DNA from: UBA7803 sp040219135
GTDB lineage: Bacteria > Pseudomonadota > Gammaproteobacteria > Pseudomonadales > Azotimanducaceae
Reading direction: 5' to 3'
NCBI GenBank assembly: GCA_040219135.1
Contig: JAVJTA010000017.1
Coordinates: forward strand, 186,001-250,000
DNA length: 64,000 nucleotides
Under the pieces are notes generated by a model. It saw nothing but the letters and a program-made list of their open reading frames with translations. It was not told the origin of the DNA and ran no database searches. Each line of letters begins with the position of its first letter. The stretch's first letter is position 1. Positions 1 to 8,748 of the stretch are shown here, piece after piece. The position numbers were made by a program, and so were the translations under genes.

Positions 1-1
1 T

Positions 2-289
2 TTCGGCCACGGCTGGCTACCCATGGTGCGCGATCCGGAGGCGCTGGCCCGGGATCTCGAGCTGTACCGGGAGCTGGCCCGGCAAGCGGGCGGCGAGCCG
101 GGCCCCGTGACGGTGATGGCCGGCCTGCCCCTGGATCGGCCGGACGACGCCCGCGGGCTGCTCGATCGTTATCGGGCTCTCGGCGTGGAGCGCCTGATCT
201 GTGCCCTCCGCTATGCGGATCTCGACGGGTATCTCCGGCGCCTCGATCAGCTCGCGCAGATCGCGCGCCTGCAGGAGCGCGGAAGCTGA
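2..289 (+). CDS. LLM-class (luciferase-like) flavin monooxygenase, C-terminal fragment
   Basis: This is the 3' end of a gene that begins before the window. The frame is open from base 2 and stops with TGA at 287-289, giving about 95 residues. It opens with FGHGWLPM, which resembles the GxGW(L/M)P turn that luciferase-like monooxygenases of the TIGR03619 type carry late in the TIM barrel. It continues with a helical tail containing a GVERLICALRY strand that fits the last barrel strand. The family oxidises substrates with reduced FMN or F420. The cofactor cannot be told from this piece, and no neighbour in the window clarifies the substrate. Confidence 0.6.
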   Translation, partial: FGHGWLPMVRDPEALARDLELYRELARQAGGEPGPVTVMAGLPLDRPDDARGLLDRYRALGVERLICALRYADLDGYLRRLDQLAQIARLQERGS

Positions 290-373
290 ACGCATCGTCG
301 ACGCGGCGCGCCGGACATCGCGGATCCGAGGCGCCACCGGCCCGGTTGTGTCGCCGAATCGGCTGGTGTAGTT

Positions 374-1633
374 ATGTCCTCTTCGCTCGGTCACCCGATT
401 GGTTCGCAGATGGCCATTCCTACTGAGTTCAGCGCGGCGGCCGTGGCGGCGGCGGCCGCCGCCGGCGACACGCTGTTCGGCGAGTTCCTCGAGTCCGGCG
501 AGCCTTATCGATCGCTGCTAGAGCACAACCCCTGGCTGCGCGCGCCACGGCCGAAGGATTCTCTCGAGTGGGGCAATGGCTGGTACTACGACACCACCGT
601 GGCCCGCAGACACCCGTACTGGCAGAACCAGGATCTGCCGGCGCCGAGCAAGCGCCTCGACGTGCTGCGCCGGGATTTTCTGCGCTGGGGCTACTGCCTG
701 ATCGAGGACGGCGTCTCGGCCTCGCAGTGCCGGCGCCTGCGCGAACGCGTGGCCGAGCAGGCAGAGGCGGAACGCGCCCTGGGCATCGCCCACCTGAGCC
801 CAGCCCAGCAGCACGTCTGGGCCTTGATCAACAAGGGCGAGCAGTTCGTCGCCTGCATGGAGCACGACCCGCACGCCGTGCAGGCGGGACCGCTGATCGA
901 GCAGTTGCTCGGCGAGAGCCTGAGCAACGCCTGGAACCACTTCAGCTTCATCGCCAACATCTCGTTTCCTGACTGCCACCCCCAGGGTCTGCACCAGGAC
1001 CAGGGTTTTCTCGCGCCGCTGCACACGCTGGCGGCGCCGATGCTGGTCAACACCATCTACATCCTACAGGACGTGGACGAGCACAATGGCGGCACGCTGC
1101 TGATCCCCGGCTCTCATCGCGCGCAGACGCCTGACGGCCGGTTCGGCGAGTTGCCGCCGGCGATCAATCTCGAGGCCCCGGGCGGGACCATCCTGATGAT
1201 GGACGGTCGGGTGCTGCACGGCGGCGCGGTGAACCGTTCGCGCAAGCTTCGCTACATCATCACCAATTCCACGGTGAAACCGTGGATCAAACAGCAGGAG
1301 AGCTTTCTCTTGACCATCAGTCCGGAAGTGCTGGCGGCGGCGAGTCCGCGTCTGCTGATGCGCCTCGGCCTGCAGGCGACCGCGGTTCGGAACATGGTGG
1401 AAGGCTACGGCTACAGCGGCAACGGCCGCACCGGCGATCCCAACGGCTCGCTGGTGCACGTACGCCGAGCCATGGACGAAGGCCGCTACCGCCATCTGGG
1501 ACCACTGACCCCGGCCGATGTCCCGGGTATTGCGGCGGACCGTTTCACCCTGGGGCAGATTCAGCAGCGCTTTGAGACCCATCGCAACGAGTCCTATCAC
1601 CGGCTTCTCGAACGCTGCAGGGAGTACGAATGA
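374..1633 (+). CDS. Phytanoyl-CoA dioxygenase (PhyH) family protein
   Basis: Predicted Fe(II)/2-oxoglutarate oxygenase of 419 residues. The double-stranded beta-helix carries an HQD motif (H207, D209) and a distal histidine in LHGGAV (H282), the expected 2-His-1-carboxylate iron ligands. Arginines shortly after (RKLRY) could bind 2-oxoglutarate. The start is uncertain: ATG at 374 gives the longest form, ATG at 410 is an alternative, and neither has a clear ribosome site. Its TGA overlaps the ATG of the next gene (ATGA), so it is probably translationally coupled to the acyl-CoA synthetase and SDR that follow. That setting suggests hydroxylation of an acyl or isoprenoid compound. The substrate is inferred, not seen. 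Confidence 0.8.
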   Translation: MSSSLGHPIGSQMAIPTEFSAAAVAAAAAAGDTLFGEFLESGEPYRSLLEHNPWLRAPRPKDSLEWGNGWYYDTTVARRHPYWQNQDLPAPSKRLDVLRRDFLRWGYCLIEDGVSASQCRRLRERVAEQAEAERALGIAHLSPAQQHVWALINKGEQFVACMEHDPHAVQAGPLIEQLLGESLSNAWNHFSFIANISFPDCHPQGLHQDQGFLAPLHTLAAPMLVNTIYILQDVDEHNGGTLLIPGSHRAQTPDGRFGELPPAINLEAPGGTILMMDGRVLHGGAVNRSRKLRYIITNSTVKPWIKQQESFLLTISPEVLAAASPRLLMRLGLQATAVRNMVEGYGYSGNGRTGDPNGSLVHVRRAMDEGRYRHLGPLTPADVPGIAADRFTLGQIQQRFETHRNESYHRLLERCREYE

Positions 1634-3318
1634 CCGTCACAATGACCCGTCGTGATGCCATCGCCGCGCTCACCGCCCCCGGCGAACCCTACGAACTCCA
1701 GGACCAGGTCGTTGCCGGCAGACGCTGCCGGGTGTTCGTAGGCGCGCCGCCATCGCTGCGCGAACTGTTCGCCGGCACGGTAAGCGATGCGGAGTTCATC
1801 GTCTTCGAAGACGAGCGCCTGAGCTATGCCGACGCGTACCGCCAGGCGGCCGCCATCGCCCGCGTTCTCGTCGACCACTACGGCGTTCGCCCGGGCGACC
1901 GCGTCGCGATTTCCATGCGCAACTTTCCGGAGTGGATCACGGCGTTCACCGCCGTCACCTCCGTCGGCGCCATTGCCGTGGCCATGAACGCGCTCTGGCA
2001 GGCGGAGGAAATGGCCTACGGTCTCCGCGACAGCGGCGCCCGCGTGCTGTTCGCAGACGCCGAGCGCCTCGAACGGCTGGCGCGCATCGACGGGATGCCG
2101 GACGTTGAGGTGATCGCCGTGCGCCCGGCGCAGCCGGATCCGGGATACCCGGTGCTGGCCGACCTCATCGAAGCGGTCGGGGACTGCAGCATGCCGGACG
2201 TGGCCGTCGCCGCCGACGATCCGGCGACCATCTTCTACACCTCCGGTTCGACCGGGCACCCCAAAGGCGTGGTCTCGACCCACCGCAACATTCTCAGCGC
2301 GCTTTTCTCCTGGGAGCTGGACCTGCGCGCCGCCGGGCTGATGGCCGGCGTGACCCCGCCGCAACCGGAACACCAGCCGGCCACGCTGCTGGCGGTACCG
2401 CTGTTTCATGCGACCGGTTCCCACGCTGTGTATCTGATGTCCTATCGCGCACAGCGCAAGCTGGTGTCCATGTACAAGTGGGATGCGGCGCTCGCCGCAG
2501 AGCTGATCGAGCGGGAGCGCATCACTCAGTTCGTCGCGCCGGCGGCCATGACCGGAGACCTGGTGCGAATTGCGCGGGAGACCGATCGTGATCTGAGCTC
2601 CCTGGCCACCGTGGGTGGGGGCGGAGCCCCCAGGGCGCCGGAACAGGTCAGGCAGATCGGTTCCTCATTCGCCAAGGCGCTGCCGAACACCGGCTGGGGA
2701 ATGACCGAGACCAACGCCATCGGAACCGGCATCGGCGGCGAGGAATACCTGCAGCGGCCGGCGAGCTCCGGGCGCTGCTCCGCGGTACTGGAACTCAAAG
2801 TGGTGTCGCCCGATGGTACCGAGCTGCCGCCGGGGGAACGTGGCGAGCTGCTGGTGCGCGGGACCTCGCTGTTCCACGGCTACTGGAACCGCCCGGACGT
2901 GAACGAGGAAGTGTTCGTCGACGGCTGGTTCCGTACCGGCGACGTCGCCTATCTCGACGACGAGGGCTATCTGTTCATCGTCGACCGGATCAAGGATCTG
3001 ATCATCCGCGGCGGCGAGAACATCGGCTGCGGCGAGGTGGAGGCGGCGCTGCTGACCCACCCCCAGGTGCGGGAAGCCGCGGTCTACGCGGTACCCGACG
3101 AGCGCCTCGGCGAGGAGGTGGGCGCCACGGTGCACGGCAGCGCCGAACTCGACGTCGACGCGCTGCGGGACTACCTCGGCGAGCATCTGGCGCGGTTCCA
3201 GATTCCCCGCTACCTGACGGTCACGCCGGATCCGCTGCCGCGCACGGCTTCAGGCAAAATTCTCAAGCGCGAACTCAAGGAGGCGGCGGTCGCGAAGATC
3301 GCTGCCGGGGAGCATTGA
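1630..3318 (+). CDS. AMP-dependent acyl-CoA synthetase/ligase
   Basis: Adenylate-forming enzyme of 562 residues that would activate a carboxylic acid with ATP and join it to CoA. Signatures visible: the P-loop-like TSGSTGHPKG near residues 204-213, GWGMTETN (A5-type motif), the GWFRTGDVAYLDDEG core, the hinge DRIKDLIIRGGENI and the C-terminal PRTASGKILKREL with the catalytic lysine. Length is normal for the class. It overlaps the PhyH gene by four bases, and the next SDR gene begins two bases after its stop, so the three form one operon. The acid substrate cannot be deduced. A medium or branched acyl chain, or an aryl acid, is plausible given the PhyH partner. Confidence 0.87.
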   Translation: MTVTMTRRDAIAALTAPGEPYELQDQVVAGRRCRVFVGAPPSLRELFAGTVSDAEFIVFEDERLSYADAYRQAAAIARVLVDHYGVRPGDRVAISMRNFPEWITAFTAVTSVGAIAVAMNALWQAEEMAYGLRDSGARVLFADAERLERLARIDGMPDVEVIAVRPAQPDPGYPVLADLIEAVGDCSMPDVAVAADDPATIFYTSGSTGHPKGVVSTHRNILSALFSWELDLRAAGLMAGVTPPQPEHQPATLLAVPLFHATGSHAVYLMSYRAQRKLVSMYKWDAALAAELIERERITQFVAPAAMTGDLVRIARETDRDLSSLATVGGGGAPRAPEQVRQIGSSFAKALPNTGWGMTETNAIGTGIGGEEYLQRPASSGRCSAVLELKVVSPDGTELPPGERGELLVRGTSLFHGYWNRPDVNEEVFVDGWFRTGDVAYLDDEGYLFIVDRIKDLIIRGGENIGCGEVEAALLTHPQVREAAVYAVPDERLGEEVGATVHGSAELDVDALRDYLGEHLARFQIPRYLTVTPDPLPRTASGKILKRELKEAAVAKIAAGEH

Positions 3319-3320
3319 CC

Positions 3321-4100
3321 ATGGTGTCGACGGAACTGTTCGATCTGAGCGGAAAAATAGCGCTGCTCACCGGCGCTTCCAAAGGCATGGGCCGCGCCAT
3401 GGCCGAAGCCCTCGCCGATCACGGCGCGCGGGTGGTGGTGTCGAGTCGCAAGCTCGACCAGTGCGAGGCGACGGCGGCCGCCATCAACGAGCGCTGCGGA
3501 CCCGGCAGCGCGGTGCCGGTGGCCTGCAACGTCGGGTACAAAGACCAGCTGCAGGCGCTGGTGGACGCCGCCCACGAGCAGCTCGGCCCCATCGACGTGC
3601 TGATCTGCAATGCCGGTGTGAATCCGTTCTACGGACCGATGTCGGAAATTCCCGACGAGGCGTTCGACAAGATCATGGCGACCAACGTCAAATCCAATCA
3701 CTGGCTGTGCCAGATGGTGGCCCCGGACATGATCGGCAAAGGTGCGGGTTCGATGATGATCACCTCCAGCACCGGCGCGTTCGGTCCGTCCGAGGTGCTC
3801 GGCACCTACAACATATCGAAGCTCGCCGACATCGCCCTGGTGCGCAACCTGGCCGCGGAGCTCGGCCCCAGCGGGGTGCGGGTGAACGCCATCTGTCCGG
3901 GTCTGATCCGCACCGATTTCGCCCGGGCGCTGTGGGACAATCCGGAAGCCGAGCAGCGTGCCAACGAGCAGATTCCGCTGCGCCGGCTCGGTGAGTCAGA
4001 CGATCTCAAAGGCCTGGCGGTGTTTCTGGCTTCGGATTCCAGCGCTTACATGACCGGTCAGGCGCTTACCGTGTGTGGCGGCACCAACATGTGGCGATAA
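3321..4100 (+). CDS. Short-chain dehydrogenase/reductase (SDR)
   Basis: NAD(P)-dependent oxidoreductase of 259 residues from ATG 3321; a TTG six bases earlier is possible but less likely. It shows the cofactor motif TGASKGMG (residues 17-24), the CNAGVN motif, the serine of TSSTGAF and the catalytic YNISK (YxxxK). The C-terminal end AYMTGQALTVCGGTNMW matches classical SDRs. It is the third gene of the PhyH / acyl-CoA synthetase operon and would oxidise a hydroxyl or reduce a ketone on the same substrate. It faces a leftward DUF3592 gene downstream. Confidence 0.87.
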   Translation: MVSTELFDLSGKIALLTGASKGMGRAMAEALADHGARVVVSSRKLDQCEATAAAINERCGPGSAVPVACNVGYKDQLQALVDAAHEQLGPIDVLICNAGVNPFYGPMSEIPDEAFDKIMATNVKSNHWLCQMVAPDMIGKGAGSMMITSSTGAFGPSEVLGTYNISKLADIALVRNLAAELGPSGVRVNAICPGLIRTDFARALWDNPEAEQRANEQIPLRRLGESDDLKGLAVFLASDSSAYMTGQALTVCGGTNMWR

Positions 4101-4111
4101 CAGTCCGCCAA

Positions 4112-4182
4112 GGCTAACGCCCGGCACCTTCTCCGCCTTCTCCGGTTCGTCGTCGGAAGGCCGGGGGCTAATGCCCGACACC
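4112..4182. repeat. 17-bp direct repeat pair, one copy on a stop codon
   Basis: GGCTAACGCCCGGCACC at 4112-4128 and GGCTAATGCCCGACACC at 4166-4182 are 15/17 identical and start 54 bases apart. The second copy contains the stop codon (CTA on the plus strand, TAG on the coding strand) and last codons of the leftward DUF3592 gene. The first lies in the gap between the two convergent genes. It looks like a duplicated gene end. Confidence 0.6.
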
Positions 4183-5958
4183 GACTTCCCTGGTTTCCCG
4201 GATCTCGAGCTGGTCCGGGAGAGTTTCACCGGCCCGCGGCTCCTGGTAGTCGAGGCCGAGTTCGCGGGCGATCAGGCGCATGCCGGCGCGGGCGGCGCTG
4301 TCGCCGCGGAACCCGTCGCCGACCGTGATCCGGTGGCCCTGCTGGTCTACAGCGCGGAGGCTGTAGGAGATAACCTGGCGCCCACCTGAGTTCGACTTCA
4401 TGGCCGCATGCTGATCGAACCCGGCGAAGTGCTCCACGTTCAGACGCCGCCGGCTGATCGGCACGCCGAGCAAGCGGCGGACGCTGACGATGTCCGAGCG
4501 CTCGCGGTAGACCTCCAGCGAGTTCAGCCCCAGATAGACGCTGGCCAGCGCGATGAGCGTACCGACGCCACCGAACACCAGGCCGAACAGCAGGCTGTCG
4601 CTCTGGACGAGAAAGAAACCGCCGGCCCCGGCGAAGGCCAGACCGAACAGCACCCCGGTGGCGGCGGCGGACAGATGGCGGCCGACGGGGTAGTACAGAC
4701 GATTGCCCAGGATCGAGCGCCGTACGCGGACCTGGGCCGCGACGTCGGCATCGGCCTTGTCGCGCTGGCGGTCATCGGCGCGTGCCAGGGCGGGGTCGGG
4801 CAGCGCTGCCGAACGGGTAGCGGTGGCGTACACGGGCACGTCGTAGTCGCGGTCGAGGTCGGCGCCCGGGAGCCGCGCACGGACATTCAGGCGCCACAGG
4901 TCGTAGCTGTCGTTGTGGCGCCGTGCGTCTGCTTCCGGCAGGCCGTCGGGGACCTCGAAACGGAAGCTGAGCCGGGAGCCCCGGCCGACGGGTTCCAGAT
5001 GCGCGCCGCGGCTGTCCTGCCAGCGTGCGTCTTCGCGGCGGCTGCGATTCCTGCCGGTGCCGGAGACGTAGCTGTGCAGGCAGGTGAGGGTGACCTCGAC
5101 GTCCGCGTCGCGCGGCAGTGGCGCGGCCAGCGCGATGCGGCCACCGACGTGCCCGCCGATGGAGCCCGGAAACGGGTCCAGGGTGAGCGGCGCGGGACCG
5201 AACCGGCGCCACTCGCGGGTGCGGCGGATCGCCCAGATGGCGAGGCCCACTCCGACCAGGGGGAACAGCAGTGCGAGCAGGGCGGCGTGGTTGCCTTTGT
5301 CGACCACTTCGTTCCAGGCGATGAACGGCAGCGGGGCGGAGATCAGGTTCCACAGCGCCGCGAATGCCCAGGCGCCCCACATTACCGTCCTCGACCCGGA
5401 GCGCACGGTGGCCGATTGCCAGTCGGCGTTCGCGAGCCAGGGTGCCTGCGCCATCGTGGCGCCGTCCGTCGCCGGCTCGGACCGACGGCGCCAGGCGAAG
5501 ACCAGCAGTCCGACTCCGACGCCGCCGAAAACCAGGACGAAGATGGCTTGAAACCCGACCATCTCCCAGCGCAACGTGGGGTCGATGATGGCCTGGCCCG
5601 AATCATCCGGGTCGACGAACACCGTGATCGCCTCGCCCCGCGACCAGGCCGACGCAAGTCGCGAGCCGATGTCGCGTTGATAGTCGCCGATGTTGTCGGC
5701 GCCGCTGCCGATGCCGACCCGGGTGCCGGTGTGGTCGCGCCCGTCGATGCGGTAGCGGTAGCGCGCGTAGGCCTGGTAGGTGGTGCTGTCGTCGCCGCTG
5801 CGGCTGTGGTAGCCGGCTTCGTCGAGCCGCGCGCTCACCGGTCGCCAGTCCGCCATCCGCTGGGCATCCACGGTCATGCCGACGATGCTCCAGAGCATCC
5901 ACGCGCCGAAGCCGGCGAAAGGCAGGGCCAGCAGCGTGGGAAACAGACGGCCCTTCAT
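4168..5958 (-). CDS. DUF3592 domain membrane protein
   Basis: Predicted inner-membrane protein of 596 residues. An N-terminal hydrophobic segment (about residues 6-28) is followed by a DUF3592-like extracytoplasmic beta domain with the run YQAYARYRYRIDG, a GSGADNIG loop and the typical VFVDPDDSGQAI strand, then another membrane segment (about 135-157). The second half has two more hydrophobic pairs and a long soluble region. Members of this family have no established reaction. It stands alone on the minus strand, facing the SDR operon. A short 13-bp tandem array lies upstream of its start. Confidence 0.65.
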   Translation of the reverse strand: MKGRLFPTLLALPFAGFGAWMLWSIVGMTVDAQRMADWRPVSARLDEAGYHSRSGDDSTTYQAYARYRYRIDGRDHTGTRVGIGSGADNIGDYQRDIGSRLASAWSRGEAITVFVDPDDSGQAIIDPTLRWEMVGFQAIFVLVFGGVGVGLLVFAWRRRSEPATDGATMAQAPWLANADWQSATVRSGSRTVMWGAWAFAALWNLISAPLPFIAWNEVVDKGNHAALLALLFPLVGVGLAIWAIRRTREWRRFGPAPLTLDPFPGSIGGHVGGRIALAAPLPRDADVEVTLTCLHSYVSGTGRNRSRREDARWQDSRGAHLEPVGRGSRLSFRFEVPDGLPEADARRHNDSYDLWRLNVRARLPGADLDRDYDVPVYATATRSAALPDPALARADDRQRDKADADVAAQVRVRRSILGNRLYYPVGRHLSAAATGVLFGLAFAGAGGFFLVQSDSLLFGLVFGGVGTLIALASVYLGLNSLEVYRERSDIVSVRRLLGVPISRRRLNVEHFAGFDQHAAMKSNSGGRQVISYSLRAVDQQGHRITVGDGFRGDSAARAGMRLIARELGLDYQEPRAGETLPDQLEIRETREVGVGH

Positions 5959-6088
5959 GGCGGACGCCGGGTCATGGCCCGGGACGAGGCGTGACGCTGG
6001 GTATCGTCGTGGGCACTGCGATGGCCGGTCCCTGGCTGCATCCGCTCAAAATAGCAGGGTGCGCGGCCACCGGCTGTGACAGGGTTCC

Positions 6089-6180
6089 GGACGCGGGTAC
6101 CGGACGCGGGTACCGGACGCGGGTACTGGACGCGGGTACCGGACGCGGGTACCGGACGCCGGGTCCCGGACGCGGTGCCC
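6089..6180. repeat. 13-bp tandem repeat array, seven units
   Basis: Five near-perfect head-to-tail copies of GGACGCGGGTACC run from 6089 to 6153 (the third ends ACT). Two degenerate copies follow at 6154-6167 (14 bases) and 6168-6180. Each perfect unit holds the palindrome GGTACC. The array fills most of the gap between the start of the DUF3592 gene and the stop of the TauD gene; both genes are on the minus strand. The period is not a multiple of three and no reading frame is supported. Confidence 0.85.
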
Positions 6181-6187
6181 GCTGCGG

Positions 6188-7072
6188 TCAGGCGGCCAGA
6201 ACCTGGCAGCGCTTCATCAGGCGTCGCTCGGCGTCGTCGAAACCGTCACGGCGGTGCAGCACGCAGCGATTGTCCCAGACCACCAGGTCGCCCGGACGCC
6301 AGGACTGGACCATGACGTACTCGGGCAGCGCCGCGTAGCGCCAGAGCTCGTCGAGCAGCGCTTCGCTGTCGGCCAGTTCGAGCCCGGGAACGTAGGCGTA
6401 GTCGCGTCGCCCCAGATAGAGGCAGGTGCGCCCGGTCTCCGCGTGGCGCTGCACCATCGGGTGGACCGCGCCCGGGGCCTCACGCGGATCGTCGAACGCC
6501 GCGTAGCCCGGGCGCAGTCGGCCGATGCTGGTGTGGGCGGCGTCGTGCTTGATGGACAGCCCGGCAACGCGCTCGCGGAGGGGCGCGGGCAGGCTCTCGT
6601 AGGCGCCGTACTGGCTTGCGAAGTAGGTGTCGCCGCCGCGGCTCGGCACTTCGATGGCGAGCAGCACGCTGGCCGGCGGCGGCGTTTCCAGGTAGGTCAT
6701 GTCGGAATGCCAGATCGCCTCGGCGTTGCCGAGCCCACCGATCGGCTTGCCGTCCTGTCTGATGTTGGAGATGACCGTCACGTAGGGGTTGTCGACCCGC
6801 TCGCGTTCGGCCTCCGAAAGAAAGCCGAGCGGCGCGCGTTCCAGGGGCCCGAAGCGGCGGCTGAAAGCCTGCAGCTGGTCGTCGTCGAGGCGCTGGTCGC
6901 GGAACCGGATGACCTGGTGATCGAGCCAGCAGCCGTAGATGGCGGCGAAGACCTGGTCGGACAGATCGGTCAGGTCGACGCCGGCGATATCGGCCCCGAT
7001 GTTCGTCGTGATCGGCGTGACGTCCAGCATGGGCTGAATCATAGGCCGCAGCGGGGGCGCGGACCAGACCAT
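6188..7072 (-). CDS. TauD/TfdA family Fe(II)/2-oxoglutarate dioxygenase
   Basis: Predicted oxygenase of 294 residues from ATG 7072; starts at 7042 or 7030 (MLDVTPIT) are also possible. WHSDMTYLETPP carries the iron ligands H122 and D124, and LVVWDNRCVLHRR supplies the third ligand H273. Arginines in RRLMKRC fit 2-oxoglutarate binding. The family acts on taurine, aryloxyacetates, sulfate esters and carnitine precursors; the substrate here is unknown. A second member of the same family lies about 2.2 kb away on the plus strand. The gene is divergent from the Baeyer-Villiger monooxygenase gene, with about 77 bases between the two starts. Confidence 0.83.
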   Translation of the reverse strand: MVWSAPPLRPMIQPMLDVTPITTNIGADIAGVDLTDLSDQVFAAIYGCWLDHQVIRFRDQRLDDDQLQAFSRRFGPLERAPLGFLSEAERERVDNPYVTVISNIRQDGKPIGGLGNAEAIWHSDMTYLETPPPASVLLAIEVPSRGGDTYFASQYGAYESLPAPLRERVAGLSIKHDAAHTSIGRLRPGYAAFDDPREAPGAVHPMVQRHAETGRTCLYLGRRDYAYVPGLELADSEALLDELWRYAALPEYVMVQSWRPGDLVVWDNRCVLHRRDGFDDAERRLMKRCQVLAA

Positions 7073-7149
7073 GGCGGCGCCTGCCCTGGGCCGCCCTTGG
7101 GCGCATGGTCATGGTAATGTCGGCGGCTTTGCCGAGTGGGAGAACGTCG

Positions 7150-8748
7150 ATGCAGGAGACACGCGACGCGGTGGTGGTGGGTGCCGGATTCTCCGGCATG
7201 TACATGCTCCATCTGTTGCGCCGCCAGGGTCTGGATGCGCTCGGCATCGAACGCGGTGGCGACGTCGGTGGGACCTGGTACTGGAACCGCTATCCCGGCT
7301 GCCGCTGCGACGTCGAGAGCATGGAGTATTCCTATCAGTTCTCCGCGGACCTGCAGCAGCAGTGGCAGTGGACCGAGCGCTACGCCTCGCAGCCGGAGAT
7401 CCTCGACTACGCCCGACATGTCGCCGACCGATTCGAGCTGCGCCGCTGGATCCGCTTCCACAGCACCCTGACCGCGGCGGACTTCGACGAGGCCTCGGGC
7501 CTGTGGCAGCTTACGCTGGAAGGCGGGGACACCCTGCGCACACGCTTTCTGATCATGGCCAGCGGCTGCCTGTCCGCCGCCAACGTCCCGGACTTTCGGG
7601 GGCTCGCCGACTTCCGCGGCCCTACCTATCACACCGGCGCCTGGCCCCATGACGGTGTGGATTTCTCGGGTCAGCGGGTGGGCGTGATCGGAACCGGATC
7701 GTCGGGCATCCAATCGATCCCGCTGATCGCCCGGCAGGCGGCGCAGCTCAGCGTGTTCCAGCGCACGCCCAACTACAGCGTGCCGGCGCAGAACCGGCCG
7801 CTCGACCCCGAGCTGCAGCGGCGCATCAAAGCCAGCTACGCGGAGCTGCGGGCACGGGATCAGGAGCAGCCCGCGGCGTTCGGCGCCAACTACCCGCGGC
7901 ACGCCGATTCGGCGCTCAGCGCCACACCCGAGGAGCGCGAGCGGCGCTTCGAAGAGTATTGGCAGCACGGCGGCTTCATGTTCCTCGGCGCCTTCAGCGA
8001 CATCGCGATCGATCCACGCGCCAACGAGCTGGCCGCCGAGTTCGTACGCAGCAAGATCCGCAGCATCGTCGACGACCCCGAAACCGCGGAGCTGCTGTGT
8101 CCGGACACGGTGCTCGGCTGCAAACGGCTCTGCGCCGACAGCGGCTACTTCGAGACCTTCAACCGTGACAACGTCGAGTTGGTGGATGTCAGTTCCGCGC
8201 CCATCGAGCGGCTGACCGAGCACGGGGTGGTCACCGGCGGTCGCGAGTTCAGGCTCGACAGCATCGTCTTCGCCACCGGGTTCGACGCCATGACCGGTGC
8301 GCTGCTGCGCTGCGACATCCGCGGCCGGGGCGGTCTGCCGCTGCGGCAGAAGTGGGCCGCCGGGCCGAAGACCTACCTCGGCCTGATGATCGCCGGGTTT
8401 CCCAACCTGTTCACCATGACCGGGCCGGGCAGCCCGTCGGTGCTGGCGAACATGATCACGGCGGGTGAGCAGCATGCGGAGTTCATCGCCCGGCTGATCG
8501 CAGACCTGGGGCGGCGTGACGCCCGGCTGGTGGAGGCTGACCCGGACGCCGAGGCGGCCTGGGTGGAGCTGGTCAACGCGCGCGCCGCGGAGACTCTGTA
8601 TCCGCGCTGCAACTCGTGGTACCTGGGCGCCAACGTGCCGGGCAAGCCGCGTGTGTTCATGCCGTTCATCGGCTTTCCGCCGTACAAGGAGCGGCTGCTG
8701 GAGGTCGAGGCGCGAGCCTACTCCGGGCTTTCCATCGCGGCGTCCTGA
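7150..8748 (+). CDS. Baeyer-Villiger-type flavin monooxygenase
   Basis: FAD- and NADPH-dependent monooxygenase of 532 residues. ATG 7150 is chosen because GGGAG lies just upstream. It shows the FAD Rossmann motif GAGFSG (residues 11-16), the diagnostic fingerprint FRGPTYHTGAWP (FxGxxxHxxxWP, residues 155-166) and a second Rossmann motif GTGSSG for NADPH. The segment FQRTPNYSVPA is typical of cyclohexanone / steroid monooxygenases. Such enzymes insert oxygen next to a ketone to give an ester or lactone. The TauD enzymes and hydrolases nearby would suit a ring-opening pathway, but that is inference. Its 3' end overlaps the opposing small membrane protein gene by 31 bases. Confidence 0.87.
   Translation: MQETRDAVVVGAGFSGMYMLHLLRRQGLDALGIERGGDVGGTWYWNRYPGCRCDVESMEYSYQFSADLQQQWQWTERYASQPEILDYARHVADRFELRRWIRFHSTLTAADFDEASGLWQLTLEGGDTLRTRFLIMASGCLSAANVPDFRGLADFRGPTYHTGAWPHDGVDFSGQRVGVIGTGSSGIQSIPLIARQAAQLSVFQRTPNYSVPAQNRPLDPELQRRIKASYAELRARDQEQPAAFGANYPRHADSALSATPEERERRFEEYWQHGGFMFLGAFSDIAIDPRANELAAEFVRSKIRSIVDDPETAELLCPDTVLGCKRLCADSGYFETFNRDNVELVDVSSAPIERLTEHGVVTGGREFRLDSIVFATGFDAMTGALLRCDIRGRGGLPLRQKWAAGPKTYLGLMIAGFPNLFTMTGPGSPSVLANMITAGEQHAEFIARLIADLGRRDARLVEADPDAEAAWVELVNARAAETLYPRCNSWYLGANVPGKPRVFMPFIGFPPYKERLLEVEARAYSGLSIAAS

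Noticed and set aside
4408..5994. 528-codon plus-strand frame opposite the DUF3592 gene
   Set aside because: The protein on the minus strand has membrane segments and a recognisable domain; the plus-strand frame is an antisense shadow.
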